From: Agroathelia rolfsii
Taxonomy: Eukaryota > Basidiomycota > Agaricomycetes > Amylocorticiales > Amylocorticiaceae
DNA length: 64,000 nucleotides
Reading direction: 5' to 3'
Assembly (NCBI GenBank): GCA_018343915.1
Contig: JABRWF010000003.1
Span: 4,836,001-4,900,000 of the forward strand
The notes beneath the pieces were generated by a model. It did not search any database and was not told the DNA's origin. It worked only from the letters and a program-made list of their open reading frames with translations. Numbering within the stretch: position 1 is the stretch's first letter; every line of letters starts with the position of its first letter. Below, one piece after another: positions 23,805 to 35,651 of this stretch. The position numbers and the translations under genes are program-made.

Positions 23805-26800
23805 TCATACGCGCATCGCTTCTTCAATCGCATCAGACCAATCGATATCCTCTTTGCTTACAACGACTGAGCTCTGCTTTGCCGTCTGCCTCGTCCTCGG
23901 ATGAAAAAATCTATTTTGATTGGACCCCTTGCCGCCCTTCCCACCGATACCACCTGTGATTCTGGCGCCGGTCTCGAGCTCAGCCAGGTGTTTGACCTCT
24001 TCGAAATCGTTCGTGGCTTGAGCCCTGAGGAAGCCCACGCCTTGTGCACGATGCTTAAGGCAGTCAGGTTCAACGTAGCCCTCTAGGTTGCCCCACCAGG
24101 CATCCTTGCAAGAGCCCGTCATGGGACGACCATCAGCCCATAAGCTACCACCGTTGGTTTTCTCCAACACCTGTGTAATATTTAGGCTCTCGCCAGAGGG
24201 AATGGGCACAGGTTGTGAAGGCGTAACGCAGTCCATATCAACCTCCTTTCTCAAAACATGGTCTACGTCAACAGAGGAGAAAAACGCGACGCCCTGGGGA
24301 AGATCATCCATACCGAGCTTGAAAGCGAACAAGCTTCTCGTCCACAGGTTGGCGATCTGCAGAGCCAACGCAGCTCGGTATTTGTCCTCATCTTTGACGA
24401 GGTAGCGCAACTCGTCGTGAACCGAGATAAGATAACGCGCCTTGATGTCGTATTTGTCGATGAGATGTTGCATAGCGACGATGAGAAGATGGAGATAATC
24501 TACGCCAGAGGACTGTACGACCCAGTTAATCCTCGAAGTCATATAGTCTGAGCCAAAGGCTACGGGGAGATGGTCTCTGGATAATGCGTAGGTTACTCCA
24601 CAACCCAGGGCAGGCGTCTGTGGGCGCTGAGATTGCGCAATCTCTTCGAGCTTATTGAAGACGAAGCTTTCGGTCCCGCCAAACCAGAATTTGCGCCCGA
24701 AGACGTCCTGGCGATTCGTGTTTTTGCCTTTTGTGGACGCGTAGAGGTTCTCAGCGAGCTTCTGTGCTTCTTCAGGCAACATGCCAGCATTTGATTGCAG
24801 TAAAAGCAGGACAGCATGTCGCATGCCCGCTCCGTAGATACGCGAATAGTTAAAGACCTTGGCCTGGTCTCTCGAAATTCCCAAGATACTGGCCGTCTTC
24901 GAGTGTAGGTCTGTCCCGGCCGCTTTAGTGCCCTCCAGCGTCATCCAACCGATCGCCGTCGCCCCGTGCACACCAAACTGCGCATCCCCCATACAGCTCG
25001 AGATCCAGAGCTCTTCCGAGTCGACATCCGCACCAACAATAGCATATCCGGGTGGTGCTCGTACCATAGCTTTCAGCTCTGACCCCACACGGTTCTTCTT
25101 CGCATTGCTAGCTGTCAGCCACGTCTTCTCGATCGCCCGGCGAGTGACGGTGCCCATGGTGATGACCTGCGGGAGGATAACACCCCATTTGTCCTTGTTG
25201 TCGTCGCTGGCGCGTTCGAAGCCCATGGAGCGCTTTTCGCCTTGCCACACAACCATCTGGTTCAGGATACGGTCGCGGGCGCTGATCCAGTAGCTACACT
25301 GGGCGTTCATGTCGAGCGCGTCCTTGGCCTCGTCGCCAGGACTGGTGAGTGTTCCGTCCGCAGCATATTTCATGAAGGTCTTGGCCAGGGGACTACCAAC
25401 GTTAGCCTTGTCGCCATCCTTGTGCGGGAGCTTGTAGAATATGAAGCCGTGATGCAGCTTCGCGTCCTGAAGGGCGTCGTCAGCTGGATCGTAGAAGTCG
25501 AGCGGAGTAGCTCTCGTTTGAAAGGATGTCGAGGAATGGACTCGGAAGGTCCATCCGTGCTCTCGAGAATGGAATAAAGGCCAGCCCATCCACGATAGAC
25601 GAAGCAGGAGAGGGGAGATGCGATTCCGAACTGTGATGTCCAGTGTTCCAGGAGCCATCTCCTTCTTGGGCTTTGCCAGGTCCCAGTACCATTTGGGCCA
25701 GAGCACTGGAGGTGGCTTGGGCGCTGCCGCCTTTCGTGATGATTTCGTCGAGGCCTTCTTGGGGACTTTCCAGTCTAGCTGACTCAACCAAGGGTCTGAC
25801 CGGTCGCCAATCTCGAGCGCCTGCTTCGCAAGATCGAGTATCTTCTTGATCGCGTCGTCAGATTTGTCACCACTCGAAATGGCTTTGGCTAGAGGAATAT
25901 CTAACGCCTGCAGACGCCCATCTTTGAGCAAGCGTAATGCATGCGTGCTGCCAAGGATCGAAAGTAATTTTGATTTCGCCGTCGGCAACCGAGTCTCGAG
26001 GCCTTCATGGACAAAGTGCCAGCCTAGGCTGGTGTTATAAGTCAACGGGTGGCCCTCGAAGGAAAGATTCAGCAGGAGAGGCAGTATGGCATTCATGGAG
26101 CGTGCCGAAAGAGGATCGGCTTGAAGCTGGCGGTACCATGCTGGGTCTTCCATTTCGCTAATTAGAGGTTCAGTTGGGGCCAACTCCTCTATCACTTCTA
26201 CCACATCCTACGTTAAGTTAGATTAGCAACTAGTAATTCAATGCTTCGAACTGAGCAACCAACCATCGATGGTTCTACACCTCTTGATTTACCAGCCTTT
26301 TTCGGAGTCCAGTCAAGCTGGCTCAGCCAGGGGTCATCTTTCCATTTCTCGTTGTCCATGAGAGTCTTGGCCACCTCAGCCAGCTCAATGAGCCGGCTCT
26401 TGACTTTCATTTCCAGGTCGCGGTATTTGCTTTCCGCGTTTTCCAGATATCTTTCCCACTCTTGATTGACGGTCAAGAAGCTGGAGCCCATGGCGAGCAT
26501 ACCAGCAAAGGAAACTGGGTTGGGACAGGCCTTCAGGAAGGAAGGCAATACTTTTGCGTAAACGGCATGAGTGACTTCGACATCTCCAGAGCAGTAATTG
26601 AGGTAGTCGTTGATATCTTCACGAATGTTTTCCGGTGTTTCCGTCAAAAAATCATTTCTAGTCTCCTTGCTCAAGGCGATGTTGCAGTGTAGCTTTGCAA
26701 CGTCTGCGAGCGAGTTAGCGGATGTTAGTTCTTCCCAACGCTTGGCAACCGTTTCGATATCGGCAGAATCAGAATCAGAGTCTTCGAGAGAGGGGAGGCT

Positions 26801-27924
26801 GTCCGCCATCTCGCGCCTGATGCGTTTCAGCTCTTCCTTTCGAGTGCTGTCCAGCTCTCCGGCGGGGGCTTCTTCTGAGTCATCCAGTCCTTCCTCTGTT
26901 GTCGCCTCTTCAGCCTCTTCCAGTTGTTTCTGCTCCTTGAGCTTGGCTTTCCTGTAGGCCATCCATGCAGGACGTTGATGAGATGAGATGCCTTGAACGG
27001 CGACATGAAGGGCCATCGTGTCCAAGAAACGAGTCTGGGATGCCTCAAGGCTGTATTCCTCAAGGATACGGCCTCGGTCAAACGAAACATTGTGTCCGAC
27101 AACTACTCGATGGACTTGAGGGTCTCCCAAGGGAATCAATTGTTGAGTGTCATCGGTATGACCCAGCAACCAAGGCGAGATCCAGGCATACCAGCCGTTT
27201 TTGGTAGCTGCACAAGCCATGACGGGATAGGGCGAGTATGCGGGCATCGTCTCCACGTCGAACACGATCATATCTTCCGGCATGCCGTCGTGCTGTGGAA
27301 AGCGGACGGGCTGGGTGCGCCAAGTGCCGTCGGGTCGGTAGTGATACTTGGTCCAACCGGACCGAATTTCCCAACGATCAGGCCGAGGGGGAAGCTGACT
27401 GGAAACCAGATCTTTGGCAAGACCAAGCCATGGTCTGGATGCGTTGGTGCCAATACTATAAAAGTGCTCGTCTAGCGTGCTGCCTTGAAGCTCAGGTAGG
27501 TCGAACGCGGTGTCGGGCAGAACAGAGCCTTGGGAAGGATCAAGCCCGTGTATGGTGAGATGCTCCTGTGCGATTCGAATGGCCTGCTGCGATGGCGCGG
27601 GGAACTTGACGTTTTTGAAAATCTGCGCATGGAGCTTGCGTGAGAGTAGCTGCACCCCGACCTCGTTTCTCTTGACTGCCATCAACAAATCAGTTTACTA
27701 ATAACTAGTAAATATTTCGCATGTAATCACTCACTTGGCTGGGGTGCATCTCGCGTAGGTTGCCTTACCGCAACTGCGTCGCGTGTGCGCTCACGCTCTT
27801 CCTGACGCTTGGATGAGCGAGAATTGGGACGGGCAGCAACTTGCTTTTGGACAAGCTTTTGGGCGGATGCAGAGGAATAAGGCCGAAATATGCTACATTT
27901 TGGTCTGTATTTGAGTCTGTACAT
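23805..27924 (-). CDS. MIP1: Mitochondrial DNA polymerase gamma (POLG/Mip1)
   Basis: Replicates mitochondrial DNA. Exons (minus strand) 27924-27735, 27675-26264 and 26207-23805 give 1334 residues. The first about 40 residues are basic and Ser-rich (a mitochondrial presequence). The family start block NEVGVQLLSRKLHAQIF follows. The 3'-5' exonuclease motifs are MIVFDVET, VVGHNVSFDRGRI and YCSGDVEVTH. Family-A polymerase motifs are A (VGADVDSEELWIS), B (RDQAKVFNYSRIYGAG) and C (SVHDELRYL), all intact. The exonuclease-polymerase spacer carries DPWLSQLDW twice (residues 511-519 and 672-680), each followed by PKKA, WY..L and PLLL.LS..G.PL...GW.F: an internal duplication with a period of about 161 residues. 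The C terminus ends about 200 residues after motif C, with a Gly/Lys-rich tract. It diverges from GRR1. Confidence 0.95.
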
Positions 27925-28196
27925 CAAGGAACACTGGGACGCATAGAGCTGGTAGAATACTACTGGTACTGGTGGGTGTTAACTACGACACAAATGTAGC
28001 CCTATGATCATGTGACCTTAGGCACGCCTCGCGTGCAGCGGCACGGGGGCCCACAGTCACAGTGGCGGCTGTTTCCTTGCCTTGTTTCATCGCCTCTGTT
28101 CTGCAACTGCCAGTGCAGCAACGACAACAACAACAACGACAATAACGACAGCGATAATAAAAGCACCAAGGATAGCAGCAGCCATCTCTATCTCCA
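27925..28196. promoter_or_regulatory. Shared divergent promoter region MIP1/GRR1
   Basis: Only 272 bp separate the two start codons, so both promoters lie here. The GRR1 side contains a CAACAA/GACAATAA low-complexity tract (about 28120-28165), probably 5' leader. No clear TATA box on either strand. Confidence 0.5.
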
Positions 28197-30957
28197 ATGT
28201 ACAGGCATCCATCCCCCGCCCAGTCCACCACATCGCTCTCAGACAACGACATCGACGATGATCCCAAGGAGTCCACTTTCTTCCCCTCTGAGAAGGCGCT
28301 CGCCGTCTCATCTGCCCGATGGACACACAAGAGACAAGATTATATCCCTCTACCACCCGAAAAGCACTCTGCTATCAACGAATTACCCGCCGAGGTCCTT
28401 ATCCAGATACTTAAGCACCTGCACTCACCACGTGATGTCATGAGCGCCATGCTCGTCTGCAAGGCATGGTGCGAGTGCTCTGTTGAACTGCTATGGCACA
28501 AGCCCAGTATATACAAACTCCCCGCTCTCTCACGCATGCTCAAGGCTATGGGTAACCCAAAACAGACATTTACCTATGCCCGATTCATCCGACGTCTCAA
28601 CTTCCTCTTCCTCGCCGAGCATATCACGGATACCGTCCTCGCTCGTATGGCCCATTGCAAACGCCTCGAACGCCTCACGCTTGCCTTGTGCACAAACATC
28701 AGTGATCAACCACTGAGGGATGTCCTATCCTCATGCCACAATCTCGTAGCCCTTGATATCACCAACATCTCGTCCACATCGGACGACACTATCGTCGCGC
28801 TTGCGCACTCCGCCTCCAATTTGCAAGGAATTAACCTTTCTGGATGCAAAAGAGTAACGGATGAAGGTGTTTATGCCCTGGCATACAACTGTCCCATGCT
28901 TCGCCGAGTCAAGCTTAGCGGCCTCGAGTCGGTCACCGACGGACCGGTGTCTGCGCTAGCCTCACATTGCCCTCTTTTACTGGAAATCGACCTACATCAA
29001 TGCAAGCTTATCACGGATATCTCTATAAGAGATTTGTGGATGAAATCCATGCACATGCGGGAAATGCGCCTTTCTCAGTGTACACTGCTGACCGATGCGG
29101 CATTCCCCGCTCCGCTCATTCCCGAGCGGACCGCTGCCCAGATCGCTGGGGACGCGTTTCCCACATCAACAGCAAGGGACAACGACAAACTTCCGCCCTT
29201 GACCACGGATCGTGTCTACGATCATCTCCGCATGGTGGACCTGACGGCTTGCGCCAACATCACTGATGCTGCTGTACAGGGTATCGTTTTACATTCGCCG
29301 AAACTCCGCAATCTCGTTCTCTCCAAGTGTACGCTCCTAACGGATCGTAGCGTTGAGGCGATCTGTAGTCTTGGAAAACATCTGCACTATCTTCACATGG
29401 GGCATGCATCGAACATTACCGACAATTCGGTTCGAGACCTTGCGCGACATTGTTCACGTTTGCGTTACGTGGACTTTGCCAGTGAGCTTACGCCTATATA
29501 ATTTCCTTTAAATAGTAACCGAGTTTTTGTGTAGATTGCTCTCTTTTGACAGACATGTCTGTATTTGAGCTGGCAAATCTGCCAAAATTGCGTCGCATAG
29601 GTCTGGTTCGCGTCACCAATTTGACCGATGAGGCCGTTTATACGCTTGGCACTCGATATAACATACTGGAACGTATTCACCTGTCGTATTGCGAACATAT
29701 CACCGTCATGGGAATCCATTTCTTATTGCAGAAGCTACCAAAGCTTACACATCTAAGTCTCACTGGGATACCCTCCTTCCGGAAACGGGAATTGCAACAA
29801 TTTTGCAGACCTCCTCCACCTGTACGTTTCTTCAAGAGAAAACATATTCCTCTGTCTCAACTTAAGCACGCCTTTTGCTATAGGAATTCAACCAAAGCCA
29901 ACGTTCAGCGTTTTGCGTGTATTCGGGGAATGGAGTGCAACAACTTAGGAACTATTTATCCGAATACTTCAATGTCCCTAACGGCGATACCACCGAGGAT
30001 GAGACGGATGAAGAAGACGAGTTCGAGCGATTCGGTCCTCATCACTCTAACATCGACGTTGGTGCTCCGTACTCCGACGATGCGTCCGTGCATACCTCGT
30101 TATCAAGCATCTCCACTGTCCGCGCTTATCCACGCTCCATCCTGACCCCCACCATCAACATGCCTCTCGAACAAGTCTTTCGCCATAACGCCCAGATAAC
30201 ACCATCATCTACACCATCCCTCGTCTCCCCGCCCGGACCTGCCACCGCTGCCGGCAGCAGTACCAGCATCGCCCAGCCTATCCAAGGTGGCCGTCCATTC
30301 GGTCAAGCACCTCTGATCGAATCACCCTCATCCCCCGCCCCAAGCGACGCCGCCTCGAACCGCAGCACGTGCACGAACCAATCCAGCGGCGCCTTCTTCC
30401 GCTCCTACCAAGACGTGTCCTCCGCTCATAGCAACGGCGCGCTAACACCCGATCTCAACTTTGCCGAGATTGGACATGGCAGAGGTGCTTATACCAGGCG
30501 TGGGTACGACACTGACGTGCATGGGAACTCGACGCAGAGCATCACACAGACTATGAACGCCTCTGCTATGGCCACGGCTCCGGCTCCGGGTGTTTATGCC
30601 TTGCCATCGTCATCAGCGACTGCCGTCGTCGAGCCCGAACGCACACCGAGACAGGCCGATGGGTTCACGCACTGGATCAATGCCCAGCGACAGGCTGGAA
30701 TTGGAGTTGTAGGATCGGAGATAACGCCTCAGCCGACACGCCGGGAGATACAGGAGTCGGTTCAACAGGCCCTTGAGCCTGTAGTAACAACAGACGGTCG
30801 CGGCAGGAGCGTCAGGAGGAGTATTAGGAATACCATCAACGTTGCGGAGCATTTCGCTGGTTCGCTCTTCGGGCGAGGTGGTGGTGGGAAGGATGATGAG
30901 GGAGGCGCGATGGGTCCTTCGGGATCAGGGCCTGGCGGCTCTACACTGAGATCTTGA
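28197..30957 (+). CDS. GRR1: F-box/LRR protein, SCF(Grr1) substrate receptor
   Basis: Substrate-binding subunit of an SCF E3 ubiquitin ligase linked in yeast to nutrient sensing and cyclin turnover. Exons 28197-29481, 29535-29821 and 29884-30957 give 881 residues. The F-box lies at about residues 61-105 (INELPAEVLIQILKHL, VCKAWCECSVELLWHKP). About a dozen AMN1-type LRRs follow (repeats such as LQGINLSGCKRVTDEGV and LRNLVLSKCTLLTDRSV). Both introns fall between repeats. After the repeats, SQRSAFCVYSGNGVQQL leads into an acidic patch (DETDEEDEFERF) and a disordered Ser/Thr/Pro tail of about 300 residues. An F-box-less relative lies at 17.0-18.5 kb. Family and domain order are clear; targets are unknown. 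Confidence 0.92.
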
Positions 30958-31247
30958 GGTAGTACGGAGGTTCCTTTTCAGAGCTGTAATTAATGTTGTT
31001 TTATACGTATACCATCATCGACCTGTTGAGTCGCCGTACATCTTAGATTTGTCTTTTAGTATATGACGACAAGGGTATAGGCACTTTGTGGTTGTAACTT
31101 TTTATCAGTTTTAAATCCGGATATAGCTTTTTGGTCAGCAGCAACAAAGTTTGAAATGTGACTACACTTCGGGAACATTTCCTGGCTGACTACCGTTAAC
31201 ACCAGCGTAAACACTCGGGCTACCTCTAGACATTTACATCAACCAAG

Positions 31248-32015
31248 ATGAACATTCGACCGGCTAGAGTCTGCATTGCTTCCTATCTCGGCTACTATGG
31301 CAAACCTCACTCATCTTCTCGCTATAGCCAGACGATCTCATGGGCATGCAGGCATGCAATCTTCAAAATTTACCCGAAAACTACAGCATGAAATACTGTT
31401 GAGTGACCACGATCCTCGCCCGTGGGTCTATGATATATTTATCGAACCTTACGACCGCAGACTTATATCATGCGTTATCGTGGCCGTCTCTGTCATATGT
31501 AGCAGAGGATAACAAGGGGCGTGTTGTTGGTTACATCCTAGCCAAAATGCAAGTACAGCGCCATCATACCAAAATCACTTGACTTTGATACCTCTTGTAT
31601 TATAGGGAAGAGGACACCGAAGAGGGACAAGAATCCCACGGGCATGTAACCTCGATTTCAGTCCTTCGTTCGTATCGCAGATTGGGTCTGGCAAAGAAGT
31701 TGATGGTCCAGTCGCGTGCGTCCCGCCAACAAGTCGTTTAATTTTTTTATACTCAAGAGATCGTTATAGAGGAGGCCATGGGATCGATATATAAGGCCTC
31801 GTATGTGTCTTTGCATGTACGAAAATCAAATCGTGCTGCACTTGCTCTTTATCGCGACACACTGGGCTTCACGGTGAAGGACATCGAAAAGAAATATTGT
31901 AGGCCTTCTTCTTCTTCTTCTTCTGGAAAGACTGGACTCAAACAATACCCTGGTAGATGCGGACGGCGAGGATGCATACTCGATGCAATTATCGTTGAAG
32001 CAATACAACCAATAA
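31248..32015 (+). CDS. NAA10: N-terminal acetyltransferase catalytic subunit (NatA, Naa10/Ard1)
   Basis: Catalytic subunit of the ribosome-associated NatA complex, acetylating N termini after Met removal. Exons 31248-31268, 31328-31397, 31461-31548, 31606-31715, 31758-31898 and 31957-32015 give 162 residues. The start MNIRPAR, then [18 protein letters not shown], the acetyl-CoA loop [29 protein letters not shown] and the ending [15 protein letters not shown] are the Ard1 signature in order. The lysine-rich tail seen in larger orthologues is missing; the protein stops soon after the GNAT fold. The third intron has a GC donor (AAAAT|GCAAGT) and is required to restore KMEED. The fifth intron carries a CTT repeat. 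The stop lies 58 bp from the stop of the convergent hydrolase gene. Confidence 0.93.
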
Positions 32016-32073
32016 GTATATCATGATTACGACCAGGAATGTAAAACAGACATCTTCCATTATCATATGCAAT

Positions 32074-33690
32074 CTAGACGTTGCCTCCTCCTGCAGCCTT
32101 GTGAGAGCCAGCGGAACCCTGGTTTCCTCTACTTTCTTCTGGCCAAAGGTCGATCTTTGCTTTCTCTTCGATGGTGTTCTGAAGCGGAGCATGCATCGCT
32201 GCAGAAGCCGCCTCCATCTGTTCTTCTGTCTCGGGATCCTTTTGTACTCCCTTGGAAGACAAGACTGCCTCGCGTACGAGTTTCGCGGTATCTAAGCCCA
32301 GTTGATAGTATCCATCATTGGTTCCTGCGGAGAACATCCCTGTATGTGCTTGGACTTCATCAGGTGCGAGTCCGTTCCGTGCAATAATGAAATGATTCCA
32401 AGCATCTGCGGATTTCTCTGGGAGGAGGATAAACGTTCGAGGTTCAACGTAAAGTGGCAGCGCAGGAGGCAAGTATGTGTACAATCTGCAAAAAAAAAAA
32501 AAAAGTGTTCGAAACAGCTCCGTGGAGACCATACAATCTCCTGCTCACATTCGAAAGAGGACGCCCAAATCTTTCTCAATTTCAAGAAGATTATCTGGAA
32601 TTCATGGTTGAGGAACGGGTACATTTCTGGAATTGCTCAAGGAAATGGGCTCTTACCGACTCTCTCCTTTAAAGCCTCCTCGTCCCAGAGATTGCGCACG
32701 TATTTCATGTGATCTGTCGCCCATGTGTACCCTATCCCGATTTCATCTCTTTTCCAGTAGGCTGTACCAGCTGCTGCTCCTGCCAAAACGGCACCACCGA
32801 CAGCGTAGGCCACAGGTGCCCACCTCGCCCAGCCTGAAGTTGGGGTACTTGTACCAGAAGACGATGCTGTTATCGCTGCAATGGGAGATGAAGAGCTTGT
32901 AGTTGATTGAGAATCGGAAGTCTGCCAAGAGTTGAATATTTCAGAAGCGATACTTTTGGCAGCGTTGGCATGTTCAAACGCTCTGGTCGCACTGTTCTTG
33001 AATACAGAAGGATGTAAACCGTAATACTAGATTGTGGATTAAGCTCAATAAAATAGATTCATTGTATTACTTTACTTACGGGAGTATCGAATGCAATACA
33101 AGCAATTATCTTTGGCCATAGAGGGGCCTTGGGATCTGGACGAGAATTGACCATCTCTCGAAGCGAGTCAGCCGCAAGTAGACCTCCCATTGAATGGCCT
33201 ATGAGCGCAATCCTGGCTTTGCCAGCGCCACCACCAAGCCCATTTGCTACCTCACGCTGAACGGTGAGTGTTGTAAGCCAGTCTGAGAATCGTTCCACGG
33301 CCTCGCTCTGGCAAGATACGTTACAATACCAATCTTTAGATCATACGGCTGACGAATATACCAGATTGCCTTTGGTCTGATATTCCGGGAAGACAATGCA
33401 GTGACATTCGATATTGTCAATCGTTTCTTTCAATACGTGTTCTAGCCGAGACGGGAAGCCACCAAATGTTGAATCGGTGCCCTTGAAACTGGATAAGATA
33501 AGCTTGCGCCCAGACCACGGTGCTTCATAGACATCGCACACCCGTGTATAAAGATTATAAGCAGTAGCTCGCCGGCTTGTGTAACAACGGCTTGAGAACT
33601 TGCTACTGAGGATGTAAAGCTACCAGCGAGGTCGGGACGATTGGGAGTCTCTGAGCTTGAGAGATTCGGATCCGACTCTATCTTTTGCAT
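32074..33690 (-). CDS. Alpha/beta-hydrolase (putative lipase/serine esterase) with a C-terminal membrane helix
   Basis: Exons (minus strand) 33690-33542, 33488-33362, 33307-33080, 33026-32657, 32594-32549 and 32485-32074 give 443 residues. The oxyanion region is FIHGFKGTDSTFGGFP; the nucleophile elbow is ALIGHSMGGL with Ser131. A family helix and strand (IACIAFDTPYYGLHPS) and a Ser/Thr-rich linker follow. A Gly/Ala-rich hydrophobic helix lies at about residues 236-259 (GGAVLAGAAAGTAYW). The C-terminal 180 residues (KSADAWNHFIIARNGLAP) are unfamiliar. The fold resembles fungal DUF676/lipase-like proteins anchored to organelle membranes; substrate unknown. The intron before the last exon contains an A15 run (plus strand about 32490-32504). 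ATG at 33690 is the first in frame. Confidence 0.78.
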
Positions 33691-33959
33691 CACAGTTGAG
33701 GTAGCAAACACCAGTGAAGGAATAAGTAGTTAATGAAGCTATTGAAGTGTTGAGCTCTTGATGGGGGCCAAGGTACTCCTTTATAGTAACAGGAGGGTTG
33801 ATTTAAACGGCTATTAAATGGGAATAACTGTGATCAATGATTATAGTGGTCAGCGACGCATTGTGAGCCGCGGTAGTACTAGTACATACATGTATTTTAT
33901 AATGTTATTTTTCCAATTTTAGGTATGATATAGTTACTAAGTTCTACAGCGTTTAACAA

Positions 33960-34071
33960 GAGCCCTTGGCGCAGCGGTAGCGCGTGTGATTCCAGCGTAC
34001 AGTAGTTCAATTGATTATGTAACTGCTTACGTAATTCCACAAGGTCATCCGTTCGATCCGGGTAGGGCTCA
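33960..34071 (+). tRNA. tRNA-Trp(CCA) with an intron of about 43 nt
   Basis: Acceptor GAGCCCT (33960-33966) pairs fully with AGGGCTC (34064-34070); the discriminator is A34071. The D arm GCGC-AGCGGTA-GCGC is intact and the T arm ATCCG/CGGGT brackets loop TTCGATC. The 5' half is nearly identical to the eukaryotic tRNA-Trp core (GTGGCGCAACGGTAGCGCG type). Anticodon CCA is at 33992-33994 followed by G, after which an intron interrupts the loop (about 33996-34038). The anticodon stem TGTGA/CCACA has one A:C mismatch at its loop end. Confidence 0.87.
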
Positions 34072-34077
34072 TTTTTT
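34072..34077 (+). terminator. RNA polymerase III terminator of tRNA-Trp
   Basis: Six T directly after the discriminator base. Confidence 0.7.
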
Positions 34078-34393
34078 ATCCTGCATTGCTATTATGTCTT
34101 ATTTTACGTCCTTGTGCAGCCAAAAATCACCGCTTTATTCTGTAATTTTTCTGAGAATTTTAAAACGGATTTGCGATGTGTAGAATTACCACAACTTGGA
34201 AGGGTTTCAGTCGATGCCGCATTGCAGTGGCTGTGCACCCGGTCCTCTTCATCATCATCGCTGCTACTTTATCAATCAACTTGGTCACGGCCATGATTGT
34301 GTGCTGGCGTCATCAAGTCAATTCGCGCGCCCTTGTGGCGAAAACATATCTTCCAGAGGCCCAGATATTTTTTTGTAGCCAACTGCCATCATC
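34078..34393. other. Intergenic, 316 bp
   Basis: Between tRNA-Trp and the oxidoreductase. The oxidoreductase's exon-1 frame stays open upstream to 34176, but that stretch lacks the Rossmann pattern and is taken as 5' flank. Confidence 0.4.
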
Positions 34394-35651
34394 ATGTCTG
34401 CCAGTGGTCTTGGAATTATTGGTGCTGGAATCTTTGCCAGGGAAGGTAAGCACATACTTGTGTAATCTATCGCATACATCGACCCCCACCCGTGCACCCG
34501 TTCAATCCGGGAGAGGCAACATACGTACTGATCACATCCATTCGACAGCGCATTTACCTGCTCTTGCTACACTGGGATCCAAAGCACCCCCAATCCTTGC
34601 TATCTATTCCCACTCGCATGCATCAGCAGCAGCACTCGCATCCCAAGCCTCCGAGCTGCTCGATCTCTCCACCCCGCCCACCGTGCACTCCGACGATCCC
34701 TCTGATCCCAGCCTCAATGAGCTACTAAACAACCCATCGATCACCACCGTGCTCATCCTGCTCCCGATCCCACTCATCCCGTCCACCGTGCTCGCCGCGC
34801 TCTCCGCCGGCAAACACGTCCTGTCCGAGAAACCCATCGCGCCGACCACCGCCTCCGCACGCGCGCTGATCGCCACATACCGCTCGCAGTATGAGCCCCA
34901 AGGCTTACTCTGGCGTGTGGCAGAGAACTTCGAGGCCGAGCCCGCTCACCGTAAAGCGGCGCAGGTGATCCGTGAGGGCAAGATCGGCGATGTGCACTGG
35001 TGGACCGCACGCGCGGTGGGCAGCGTGCACGAGAGCACAAAGTGGTACAAGACCCCGTGGCGCACGGTGCCAAAGTACCAGGGTGGGTTCTTGCTCGACG
35101 GCGGCGTGCACACGCTCGCTGCGCTGCGTACGGTGTTGCCGGCTGAGCAGCGGCCGACGCATCTGTCGGCCCACGCGAGCCTCGTGCGCCCGATTTTGGC
35201 ACCGCATGATACGATTCAGGCGACGCTGCGTGGATCGGGGATTTTGTCTGGTACGTTGACGTTGGCGTTTTCGCTGCCGCCGTTCTTGCCTGCGTCGGCG
35301 GCGGCGGCGCCCGAGAGCGGGATCTATATCGTTGGGTCCAAGGGCAGTTTGCACATTACGCGCCCGCCGTCGGCTGGTGGGCAGTTCCGCACCATACTAG
35401 CCATCGCGGGGAGTGGGCAAGAGGAAGGGAAGGAGATGGAGGGCAGCTCCGTCGAGGAGTGGGACGACCCCTCGGTCGGTGTCGAGGCGGAGCTCGATGC
35501 GTTCTTTGCCGCTATCCGAGGCGAGAGCCGTGCTGAGGATAGTCATCTAGGACAGCCCGAGAATGCACTGTGGGATGTGGCTGCGATCGAGGCCGCGCTC
35601 AACAGCCATGGCAAGGAGATCCAGATCGATCAGGTCGGCTTGCAGGCTTGA
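34394..35651 (+). CDS. Gfo/Idh/MocA-family NAD(P)-dependent oxidoreductase
   Basis: Exons 34394-34445 and 34549-35651 give 384 residues. ATG at 34394 was chosen because it begins right before the Rossmann dinucleotide loop GIIGAGIFAREAH, split by the intron. The family motif EKPIAPT follows at about residue 115, then WRVAENF and a C-terminal alpha/beta domain with GGFLLDGGVHTL, typical of the Gfo/Idh/MocA C-terminal half. Such enzymes oxidise or reduce sugars, inositols or dihydrodiols with NAD(P); the substrate cannot be told here. Base composition is clearly more GC-rich than its neighbours, mainly at third positions, which also creates long open frames on the opposite strand. It is cytosolic by lack of any signal. 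Confidence 0.87.
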
